From the NCBI GenBank assembly GCA_024405255.1, contig JAKSOY010000045.1:1-22791 (forward strand): 22,791 nt of DNA, in the 5' to 3' direction. Source of the DNA: Kiritimatiellia bacterium. Its GTDB lineage: Bacteria; Verrucomicrobiota; Kiritimatiellia; RFP12; UBA1067. Position numbers and translations under genes: made by a program. Of this stretch, positions 7,115 through 14,653 are shown one piece after another; position 1 is the first letter of the stretch; every line of letters begins with the position of its first letter. Below the pieces are notes generated by a model, which had not been told where the DNA came from, made no database searches, and saw only the letters and a list, made by a program, of their open reading frames with translations.

Positions 7115-8521
7115 TTACTTGATTTCAGGAATCTGCGCGGCTGCGACGGACTGTCCAAGACGGCGCGCCTTTTCGTCCGGCATGAAGATGTCGATCTGCT
7201 CCGCGAGGAACGGATCGATCGCCTCGAGGCCCATCTTCGCCGTGTTGAGGATGATGTCGCCGCCGAAACCGCTCGTCACACGTCCGAGGATCATGAGGTT
7301 CTGGTAGTCGTAGAACTCATGATACCACGCCGCCGCGTTCGCGAGGTAGCGGCCGATCATCAGGTAGACCTTGAGCGCGACCTCTTCGTGCTTCTCGATC
7401 GCCGCCTGCACGACCTTGAGACGCTCCGGCAGCTTCATATCCTTCGGGAACTTCATCCCGAAGCGACGCGCGAGGAAGTCGACCGCCTGCTGCGAGAAGT
7501 ACATCGCGCCCACGCCGAAATCGCCGCTCCATTCGCACACGCCCGCATTCGGATTGAGATCCACCGGGGCGAACGCAAGTTCGCTGATACGGCCCGTCAG
7601 CGCACCCTTCGGGTTGATGTAGCCGACCGCTTCGCTCGAGCCCATCGCCACGCCGAGGATGCCCGTGCGCTTCATCGTGATCGCACCCGCAAGCGCCGTC
7701 ACGTCGCCGTCGTTGAACACCTCGAACGGGCACTGCCACTCTTCTTCGATACGATGGAAGAGGTTCTGCGCTTCCGCATAGCGGCTCGGATTCTGCTCCT
7801 TCACGCCGCGGATGAGCGAGGCGACGCCGAGCTTCTTGCCCACCAGCACGCCCGCCGTCGAACCGCCGATCGCATCCACTTTGCCACCCAGGGCCTTCGC
7901 CGCCTCTTCGAGACCGGCCGAGAGCTTCTGGTAGTGGTAGTCAGGATCGCCCTGAACGCGCGGCTCCCACGGGAATTCCTGCGAGAACACGACCTTGCCG
8001 CGCTTGAGCGCGGAGATCTTGAAGTCGCTCGCGCCGAGGTCAAAGCCGATGCGGTTGCCGTTCGTGTTGTTCTTCACGAGCACCTCGCGCTCCTTCATCA
8101 CGGGCATCTTCTTCAGCGTCGTGAAGACGATCTCGAACGGACGGCCGTAGAGGTCGGCAAAGAAACCGTAGTCGAACTTGCGCGCGCCCTTCTTCGCATA
8201 GGCCTTCTCGATCGGCTTGACGATTTCATCCGGACCCGCCAGATAGAGCTTCCAGCCGCCCGCGCTCCAGAGGACGAACTTGACGATGCGCTCCACGAGA
8301 TGCTGCACGCCCGGCAGCGCCACGGGATCGATGCGCTTGGGAATCTCAAGGTCGTAGCGGTAGACATTGCCGTCTTCGCGCTCCCACGCGATCGCCACGA
8401 TCTGTCCCTTGCCGTGGGCATGCGCACGCAGGAAATTCAACGCCTTCAACGGCGCCTGAAAACCGACGTCCTTCGCGCACGTGCACGCGTCGCCACAACC
8501 ACAACTGCATTTCTTCGCCAT
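7115..8521 (-). CDS. ROK-like sugar kinase homologue with N-terminal cysteine cluster
   Basis: A 468-residue protein with an ASKHA (actin/hexokinase) ATPase fold in its C-terminal two thirds. The phosphate-1 loop is RIGFDLGASDFKIS (157-170), a catalytic Asp may lie in NDGD (270-273), and GVAMGSSEAVGY (290-301) fits the phosphate-2/adenosine region. ROK kinases act on glucose, N-acetylmannosamine and similar sugars. Odd points: the zinc-binding CxCGxxGCxE motif of typical ROK proteins is missing at its expected place. Instead the extreme N-terminus carries five cysteines in eleven residues (Cys5, 7, 9, 13, 15). About 150 N-terminal residues have no match I recognise. The ATG has an excellent GAGGAG site. 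It lies 45 bp behind the OppD-type gene. A sugar kinase, a degenerate regulator or a metal-sensing ATPase are all possible. Confidence 0.7.
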   Translation of the reverse strand: MAKKCSCGCGDACTCAKDVGFQAPLKALNFLRAHAHGKGQIVAIAWEREDGNVYRYDLEIPKRIDPVALPGVQHLVERIVKFVLWSAGGWKLYLAGPDEIVKPIEKAYAKKGARKFDYGFFADLYGRPFEIVFTTLKKMPVMKEREVLVKNNTNGNRIGFDLGASDFKISALKRGKVVFSQEFPWEPRVQGDPDYHYQKLSAGLEEAAKALGGKVDAIGGSTAGVLVGKKLGVASLIRGVKEQNPSRYAEAQNLFHRIEEEWQCPFEVFNDGDVTALAGAITMKRTGILGVAMGSSEAVGYINPKGALTGRISELAFAPVDLNPNAGVCEWSGDFGVGAMYFSQQAVDFLARRFGMKFPKDMKLPERLKVVQAAIEKHEEVALKVYLMIGRYLANAAAWYHEFYDYQNLMILGRVTSGFGGDIILNTAKMGLEAIDPFLAEQIDIFMPDEKARRLGQSVAAAQIPEIK

Positions 8522-8566
8522 TTTGATCTCTCCTCTTTTTTTGTCTTGATGAAATTCGTTTGAACC

Positions 8567-9475
8567 TCAAAATCCGTCCGCCACGTTCCAGCAGGCGCAA
8601 CGACGCCCGTGAAACACCTTCTCCGCCGGCTGGTCTTTCTTGCAGCATTCTTTCGCCACGGCGCAACGCGGCCAGAACGCGCATCCGCTCGGCCAGGCAT
8701 CCGGCGGCGGCACCGTACCCGGAATGTCGGCCAACGGTGCATCACGCGGCGCATCCAACGCCGGAACGGCCGCGAGCAGGCCCTTCGTGTACGGATGCTT
8801 CGGGTTCGACAGCACCTCCAGCACCGGACCGCTCTCCACGATTCGCCCCGCGTACATGACGTTCACTTCGTCCATGCGGCCTGCGACAAGCCCGAGGTTG
8901 TGCGTAATGAGCAGCACCGCCATGCCGGTTTCCGCCGCGAGCGAGTCGATGAGTTCAAGCACCTGCTTCTGCGTCGTCACGTCGAGCGCCGTCGTAGGTT
9001 CGTCCGCCACAAGCAGGTCCGGCGACGCCGCCAGCGCCATCGCGATCATACAGCGCTGCTGCTGTCCGCCCGAGAGCTCGCACGGATACGCGTGCGCCGC
9101 ACGCACTGGATCCGGCAGGCCCGTGCGCGCGAGCAGCTCGAGAATGCGCGCATCCTGCGCCTTCTTGTCCAGGCCTTTCGGCAAGGCTTCGCGGATCTGC
9201 TCGGCGATGCGCATCACCGGATTGAGCGAATCATTGGGATTCTGGAACACGTAGGCGATCCGGCCTGAAAACATCTGCTCGCCCGAAATCTGCGCGTGGT
9301 CCGTCGGCGACAGCCGCGCCAGCGACAGCGCCGTCAGCGACTTGCCGCACCCCGACTCGCCCACGAGCGCCACCCGCCCGTGCTCCGGCACCGTGAAGCT
9401 CACATCACGCACCGGCACGGTTTCATGTCCTTCCACACGAAACGCGATTCGCAGGTTCCTGACCGTCAGCAGCAT
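8567..9475 (-). CDS. oligopeptide/dipeptide ABC transporter ATPase, OppD/DppD type
   Basis: ATP-hydrolysing subunit of an importer for peptides or similar solutes, at the inner membrane. Counted from MLLTVRN: Walker A GESGCGKS (39-46), Q-loop FQNPNDSLNP, signature LSGGQQQR (134-141), Walker B LLVADEP (154-160), switch His192. At the C-terminus is the family's oligo-HPY region (PKHPYTKGLLAAVP) with a cysteine cluster (GCAFWPRC ... ECC); such cysteines bind an iron-sulfur cluster in some DppD proteins. Between Walker A and the Q-loop it looks about 25 residues shorter than usual OppD. I prefer the ATG at 9475, which has AAGGGA close upstream and gives the family's usual start, over the ATG at 9502 that overlaps the recN stop. 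No permease, binding protein or OppF partner is in the window. Confidence 0.9.
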   Translation of the reverse strand: MLLTVRNLRIAFRVEGHETVPVRDVSFTVPEHGRVALVGESGCGKSLTALSLARLSPTDHAQISGEQMFSGRIAYVFQNPNDSLNPVMRIAEQIREALPKGLDKKAQDARILELLARTGLPDPVRAAHAYPCELSGGQQQRCMIAMALAASPDLLVADEPTTALDVTTQKQVLELIDSLAAETGMAVLLITHNLGLVAGRMDEVNVMYAGRIVESGPVLEVLSNPKHPYTKGLLAAVPALDAPRDAPLADIPGTVPPPDAWPSGCAFWPRCAVAKECCKKDQPAEKVFHGRRCACWNVADGF

Positions 9476-9498
9476 CGTTTCCCTTGCTCCCTTTCCCA

Positions 9499-11175
9499 TC
9501 ACTTCTTCGCGGAACTCCGCTCTGCCTTCGCCAGCAGTTCGCGCGCGTGCTGTTCGACGACGGACGTCAACGACGTGCCTCCCAGCATGCGGGCGATTTC
9601 GGCCACGCGCGCCTCGCCTGCGAGTTCCGTCACGCCGGAACGGGTACGTCCGCCGCTCACCGCCTTCGCCACGGCGAAATGGCGGTCGCCATAAACGGCG
9701 CTCTGCGGCAGATGCGTAATTGCCACCACCTGATGGTGCGCCGCCACGGTCCGCAGCTTCTCGCCCACGGCGCGTCCGACTTCGCCGCCGATGTTCGAGT
9801 CGATCTCGTCGAACACCAAAACGGGCGTTGCATCGTGCGCCGCAACCACGGCCTTGACGGCCAGCATCACCCGCGCCGTCTCGCCCGTCGAGGCGATGTC
9901 GCGCAGCGGACGCGACGGTTCGCCCGGATTCGGCGCGAACTGGAAATCAACCGCCTCGCATCCCGAGGCTTCCGGCGCGTGCGGCACGAGCGCCACTCCG
10001 AAGTCGGCCTTGAGGAAGCCGAGTCCGTGCAGCTCTTTCGTAATCGCCTTCGCAAGTTTCTCCGCCGCCTTCGCGCGCACGGCCGTCAGCTTCTTGCCGA
10101 CCGCCGTCACATCCTTCTCCGCCGCAGCGATTTCCGCCTCCAGCGCGGCCAGGCGTCCTTCGCGTCCCTCGAGGTCCGAAAGACGCGTCGCCCGCGCCGT
10201 ACTCAATTCAAGCAGATCATTCACCGTGGCACACGCATACTTGCGCTTGAGGCGCTGCACCAGCGAGAGACGCTCGTCCAGCGCCTGCAGCGTCTCGGGA
10301 TCGGCCTCCACGCGCGACACGGAATCCAGAATCGTTCGCGACAATTCCTGCACCTGCACCGTCAGCCGCTCGATCTCGTCGGACCATTCGCCTGCCGCCG
10401 GATGGAACTTCGCCATCTCGCGCACCCGCGCACCGGCGCCGATAAGCGCCGAGGCGGCCGAATCGTCCGCTTCGCACAAGGCCGCCGTCGCCGCCGTCGC
10501 GTCCTCGAGAATCTCCGCCGCATGGGCGGCCGCCGCATGGCGCGCGGGCAGTTCGGTTTCATCTTCGTCCGTCAGCTGCGCGGCTTCGAGTTCGTCGACC
10601 GAGTAGCGCAGGCGTTCGACCTCTTCGGCGAAATCACGTGCATCGCCTTGCAGACGCGTCTGCTCGCTCTTGAGTTCCGCGAGCTTGGTCCACGCCGCCT
10701 GATAGGCGGACGCATCGATGCGCCCGTAGGCGTCCAGCACACAGCGCTGGAAAGGTTCCTCAAGCAGCGACTGGTGGTCGTTCGGACCATGCACGTCGAC
10801 GAGCAGCTTGCCGAGCGCGCGCAGCGTCTGCACCGTCGTCGCCGCATCGTTCACATAGACGCGGCCGCCGCCTGTCGCCGCAATCGTCCGACGCACCAGC
10901 AAGGTACCTTCCTCGCAAGCCGGCAGTCCCGTCTCGTCCAGCAAAGCCGCCACCGTCGCGGGCGGATTCTGAAATTCGGCTTCGATGCGAGCGTCCTTCG
11001 CGCCGTCGCGCACAGCGGACGCATCGGCCCGTGCCCCCAGCACGAGTTCAAGTGCGCCCATCAGCACGCTCTTGCCGGCGCCCGTTTCACCGGTGACGAC
11101 ATTGAGTCCCTCGCCGAATTCGACATCCGCCGATTCGACGATCGCCAGGTTCCGCACGGAAAGTCGCGTCAGCAC
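9499..11175 (-). CDS. recN: DNA repair protein RecN
   Basis: SMC-like ATPase acting in repair of DNA double-strand breaks by recombination. From the chosen start it has 558 residues, a normal RecN length. Walker A GETGAGKS is at 29-36, a long helical coiled-coil middle follows (roughly 150-370), and the C-terminal Walker B LVFDEIDSNIGGEVG is near residue 455, followed by the HLPQSA segment typical of RecN. I start at GTG 11175, which yields the family's LTRLSVRNLAIVE opening and has AAGGGGGAAC upstream. The frame stays open to a TTG at 11226, but a GC-rich hairpin sits there and there is no ribosome site. It is the first large gene after the promoter at 11314-11342 and overlaps the end of a short upstream ORF. 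No LexA-type operator was recognised. Confidence 0.93.
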   Translation of the reverse strand: MLTRLSVRNLAIVESADVEFGEGLNVVTGETGAGKSVLMGALELVLGARADASAVRDGAKDARIEAEFQNPPATVAALLDETGLPACEEGTLLVRRTIAATGGGRVYVNDAATTVQTLRALGKLLVDVHGPNDHQSLLEEPFQRCVLDAYGRIDASAYQAAWTKLAELKSEQTRLQGDARDFAEEVERLRYSVDELEAAQLTDEDETELPARHAAAAHAAEILEDATAATAALCEADDSAASALIGAGARVREMAKFHPAAGEWSDEIERLTVQVQELSRTILDSVSRVEADPETLQALDERLSLVQRLKRKYACATVNDLLELSTARATRLSDLEGREGRLAALEAEIAAAEKDVTAVGKKLTAVRAKAAEKLAKAITKELHGLGFLKADFGVALVPHAPEASGCEAVDFQFAPNPGEPSRPLRDIASTGETARVMLAVKAVVAAHDATPVLVFDEIDSNIGGEVGRAVGEKLRTVAAHHQVVAITHLPQSAVYGDRHFAVAKAVSGGRTRSGVTELAGEARVAEIARMLGGTSLTSVVEQHARELLAKAERSSAKK

Positions 11176-11279
11176 GGCACGTTCCCCCTTCTGGATCCGA
11201 CAACGCCACGGCCCCCGCGCGCGCAAACCAGCGCGCGACGTTCCTGGGGCGGTTCTTGCTCAAATCTTCTCGGATCCAT
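11169..11279 (-). CDS. possible 36-codon leader ORF coupled to recN
   Basis: An ATG at 11279, with AGAGGA four bases upstream, opens a 36-codon frame rich in Arg and Gly. Its TGA (11171-11169) overlaps the second and third codons of recN, so ribosomes finishing it would stand on the recN GTG start. The frame differs from that of recN. It could be a leader peptide or a chance ORF in the recN 5' leader; the ribosome site and the exact overlap are the only support. The product resembles nothing I know. Confidence 0.35.
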   Translation of the reverse strand: MDPRRFEQEPPQERRALVCARGGRGVVGSRRGNVPC

Positions 11280-11313
11280 CGTTCCTCTTTCGCCTTCACT
11301 GTGGATTGAGAAG

Positions 11314-11342
11314 ATTATACCAAAAGGAACGGGTTTTTCCAA
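11314..11342 (-). promoter_or_regulatory. promoter of the recN operon
   Basis: TTGGAA (11342-11337), a 17-bp spacer and a perfect TATAAT (11319-11314), with TGG before it making an extended -10. The start is expected near 11307, giving a leader of about 130 nt before recN that contains the short upstream ORF. It is the best-formed promoter in the window. Confidence 0.75.
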
Positions 11343-11387
11343 TCATCATTGTCATTTAAGGAATCCATCTTGTCTTGACGAGGACGA

Positions 11388-14300
11388 TTACTTGTCCGTA
11401 AAGACGACGCGGTCGATCATGAGGTTGGGTCCTGAAAGGGATTCGCAGACAAGTGTCATCTTGCCGTCAAGCGCGTCTTCGGCCTGCACGGGGATTTCCA
11501 CCCAGACCGAACGATCGGCATTCGCGTCATGGCACGGCACCGTAAACGGACGCCCCTCGAAGGTTCCACGTCCCGTACGATGGCATTCATTCGGATCTCG
11601 GAACCGCACGCGCAACACACCGTGTTTGGCCACCACACCTTGAAATTCCACCACAAGCTTCCTTCCGTGCCAATACGCCCCGCTCGCGTCTCGCCAACCG
11701 CCCCCTTTCACAGTATAGCTGCCAGACGGGAAATACGCCGCATCGAACGACCGGATCCACGCAACGCTCTCGTCCTCTTTCTCAAGACGAGCTTGCGCCT
11801 CGATGTAGAAACGCGCATTCTTGAAGGCGGCCGGCGGCTGGATGGCGGCCTTGACTTCCTGGACAAGATGCGCTTCGAGCCATCCGGCGGGTGCTTCCAC
11901 TTTCGGCGCAAATGCCGTATTGTCGTTCACATAGGCCAAGAGCGCGTTTCTGAAGCGAATCTCCTCGCATGCCGTTCCGTCCAACGGGAACCCGCACACA
12001 ACAAGACGTCCTTTCCCGTATGACAATTCGAAGAGCGACGCCACAGACGCCGGATGATGGAAGTCGGGAACGCCGCGCACAATCGGATCGTACGTGGTCG
12101 GCAGACCGTCGAGACGATGCAGACGAGAGGCTTCGCAGAGGCGCTTCCATTGACGGTCCGTCCAATCCTCCGTCGTGAACGCACGAAACAGCGGATGTTT
12201 GGCATCGACGCACGACCCCATCGTCGCGAAGGCGCCTGCCGACGGCGAGAACCAGGCGGCACTCCAAAAGACGCTGCGGAACGACCCCTTCCCGCAATCT
12301 TTGGTACGGCCCGTGTAGATGACGCGTCGACCCACCGCCAACGCAGCGAGGGCGACGGTACGATCGGCCGTGACGGTGATTTCGGACGGGATCGGCTGCG
12401 GGGTCTCTTTCGGATAGACCCAGATCGGCCAGTCGTTCGAACCGAACGTCAAGGACGCCTTCGTCCCCTTCATTCCCTTGAGCGGCAATGCGAGCCGGCC
12501 CACCGTTCGGAGTTCATTCGGCGCGAGCGGCGCGGCGAGCCGCACGGTTCCGTTCGTGCGGGCGAAGGTCCACACGTAGTCCGTGCCCGCCGGTACAGAC
12601 GCGGATGTCAGGTTCCGCACCTGCAGATCCACGGACAGCACATCCCCCTCGGTCAGACACGAGGTATCGAAACGCGCGAGAAAGGCAACGGGCCCGAGGA
12701 TGGACGTAAACGGTTTCATTCCCTTGAATCCGGGCTTGATGTCGTAGAAACTGTCGCGCCAGCCGACGAGTGCCTCGCCCTGGCCCGAGAAGTCCTGCGC
12801 CGAGAGCATCTGGAATCCCGCACACGAAGGCGTACGCAAAAGGCATTCGACATCCTCCTTGTTGAGAACCCGATTCATCTTCGCCGAGACGTCGTGGAAA
12901 CGCCGTTCGAGCCGGGAGAGTCCCGCCGCATCCATGCGCCGCACGAACTCCTCTCGGTCGAACGGACGCAGCACGCCCGTATATTTTTTCAGTTCATCGC
13001 GCAGCGGATAGACGGCCCACTGGCCCACCTCGTGGCGTACATGCGGGATAAGCGCTTTCGCGAAACTTGCTTCGAAATCGTTTCGCGTGCCATTCGGAAA
13101 CGAGCTGCCGCTGTTGAAGACGCAGTGGGCGAAACTATCCCCCGGTGCCGGCACCCAGCCGCACGACGAGAAGTCATCGCCCGGCTTGCCGTCCTCGGGC
13201 AGGTAGCCGCGTCCCGAGGCGATCATATAGAGATGGCGCGGATCGATTTCCTTCTTCATCCGCATCCACGTATTGAGGCGTTCCCAATTGCAGCCGCCAC
13301 GTCCCCAGGCAAATTCATTTCCAATGCCAAGCGAGAAGAAGGACGGATGGTTGCCGTAGTAATGAAGAATCCGTGCGAGTTCTTCCTGGATGAACCGATC
13401 CACAGGGCCGCACCGTCCCGGCAATTCCTCACGCGCGCCGCCATTCCAGCCATCGCTCCAGATACCCGCCTCGGGCATCAGGAAGAGCCCCACCTCGTCC
13501 GCCGCCTCAAACGCCGCCTCGGGCGGACACCACGAATGGAACCGGATGGCATTGAAGCCATCTTCTTTCATCTTGCGCCAAATGCGCGTCCAGGATTCGA
13601 CATCCGTCGCCGGCGCCCCCGTAAGCGGGAAGTGACAGTTCTCGACATTGCCACGCAGGAAGAACGGCTGCCCATTCAGCAGAAAGGTCCGCCCGTGTGT
13701 CGCAAGCGAACGAAAACCGACGGCGAAAAACCCGGGGTATCCTTCGTTAAAGTCGCTGCCGAAAAGATACAGATTCGGCGAATCAGGCGTCCAGGGTCTG
13801 ACACGCGAAGCATATTGGGGATCGACCCGATAACGCCAAAGGCTCCTTCCCGTAAGATAGGGAGAACGAATTCGTTCCGGATTGCACAGCATGACCGTCC
13901 GGTCGGTGTACCTGAAAAGATCGTCAGCAAAATTGAGTTGAAGAGAGGCCTTGACCACATAATCTTGGGGAACCTCGACATCCACCGTGTGGTTCGTGCC
14001 GTTGGGATCATAGGTGGCGAATATCCGAACACGATCAGTTGGCGAATAGGACCGTATTTCCATGGTACCGCAAATGCCATGCCAGACGGACTGCATCACG
14101 GGACCATAGGCATGGCTCCAACCGGAGAGTCCGTAGAGGTTGGAATTGTCCACGGCGATTTCAAGCGTATGCTCGCCTCGATCCGCCAACGTCATGGGGA
14201 TCCGATGGACATGCGGTGTCGCGAGCGAATCGCACACCCCGAGAGAATAGCCATCCCAAAACACTTCGCTGCGCCACATCACGCGTTCAAGGAAGACTTC

Positions 14301-14627
14301 AAGCGTTCGATACATCTCTCCCTGCCTCGGCCAGGGAAGCGTCACCTTCCGGCGATAGACGGCTCGTCCCTCATAGAGGTAGGCTCGCGTAAGCGCCCCC
14401 TTCACGCGACGGTCGGTGGAAGCGGCCCACATCGCCGGCGTCTGCTTGACACCGAGTTTCGCATCCGCCAGCGTCCCCGGCAACGTCACCTCGGCTTCAA
14501 ATCCTTTACCCGTCACCTGCCAGGATCCGGAAATGTCCAAGCTCCAGTCGACAATCGACGCCTGTGCGCCCAATCCACCCAAGAAGCTTCCCAGAACCAG
14601 CAACCAAACGCACGTTCGTCCAAGCAT
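11388..14627 (-). CDS. secreted glycoside hydrolase family 2 enzyme
   Basis: A large exported glycosidase, about 1080 residues. Numbers below count from the upstream ATG at 14639. A signal peptide ends near AQA (27). Then come the GH2 sugar-binding jelly roll (about 35-200), an Ig-like sandwich (about 200-315) and the TIM barrel (about 315-600), with acid/base GIGNE (Glu442) and probable nucleophile in RHEVGQW (Glu537). After this come beta-sandwich domains, a region like a class I amidotransferase fold (about 800-930) and a C-terminal carbohydrate-binding-like sandwich. GH2 covers beta-galactosidase, beta-glucuronidase, beta-mannosidase and others; I cannot assign the sugar. I prefer ATG 14627 because GAGG stands six bases before it, whereas ATG 14639 has only CGGAA touching it. 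It follows murJ by a short gap and seems to share its transcript. I see no clear terminator after it. Confidence 0.9.
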   Translation of the reverse strand: MLGRTCVWLLVLGSFLGGLGAQASIVDWSLDISGSWQVTGKGFEAEVTLPGTLADAKLGVKQTPAMWAASTDRRVKGALTRAYLYEGRAVYRRKVTLPWPRQGEMYRTLEVFLERVMWRSEVFWDGYSLGVCDSLATPHVHRIPMTLADRGEHTLEIAVDNSNLYGLSGWSHAYGPVMQSVWHGICGTMEIRSYSPTDRVRIFATYDPNGTNHTVDVEVPQDYVVKASLQLNFADDLFRYTDRTVMLCNPERIRSPYLTGRSLWRYRVDPQYASRVRPWTPDSPNLYLFGSDFNEGYPGFFAVGFRSLATHGRTFLLNGQPFFLRGNVENCHFPLTGAPATDVESWTRIWRKMKEDGFNAIRFHSWCPPEAAFEAADEVGLFLMPEAGIWSDGWNGGAREELPGRCGPVDRFIQEELARILHYYGNHPSFFSLGIGNEFAWGRGGCNWERLNTWMRMKKEIDPRHLYMIASGRGYLPEDGKPGDDFSSCGWVPAPGDSFAHCVFNSGSSFPNGTRNDFEASFAKALIPHVRHEVGQWAVYPLRDELKKYTGVLRPFDREEFVRRMDAAGLSRLERRFHDVSAKMNRVLNKEDVECLLRTPSCAGFQMLSAQDFSGQGEALVGWRDSFYDIKPGFKGMKPFTSILGPVAFLARFDTSCLTEGDVLSVDLQVRNLTSASVPAGTDYVWTFARTNGTVRLAAPLAPNELRTVGRLALPLKGMKGTKASLTFGSNDWPIWVYPKETPQPIPSEITVTADRTVALAALAVGRRVIYTGRTKDCGKGSFRSVFWSAAWFSPSAGAFATMGSCVDAKHPLFRAFTTEDWTDRQWKRLCEASRLHRLDGLPTTYDPIVRGVPDFHHPASVASLFELSYGKGRLVVCGFPLDGTACEEIRFRNALLAYVNDNTAFAPKVEAPAGWLEAHLVQEVKAAIQPPAAFKNARFYIEAQARLEKEDESVAWIRSFDAAYFPSGSYTVKGGGWRDASGAYWHGRKLVVEFQGVVAKHGVLRVRFRDPNECHRTGRGTFEGRPFTVPCHDANADRSVWVEIPVQAEDALDGKMTLVCESLSGPNLMIDRVVFTDK

Positions 14628-14653
14628 CGCAAACCTCATTTCCGATTGAACAA

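Noticed and set aside
11176..11226. Longer recN starting at TTG 11226
   Set aside because: The extra 17 residues do not match RecN, and GTG 11175 has the ribosome site and the family-type N-terminus.
11218..11237. GC-only hairpin CGCGCGC/GCGCGCG in the recN leader
   Set aside because: No T-run follows on either strand, so it is not an intrinsic terminator. It lies within the possible leader ORF and might slow ribosomes, but there is no evidence for this.
9484..11643. 719-codon plus-strand open frame
   Set aside because: Antisense shadow of recN, the recN promoter region and the GH2 end; composition typical of an antisense frame.
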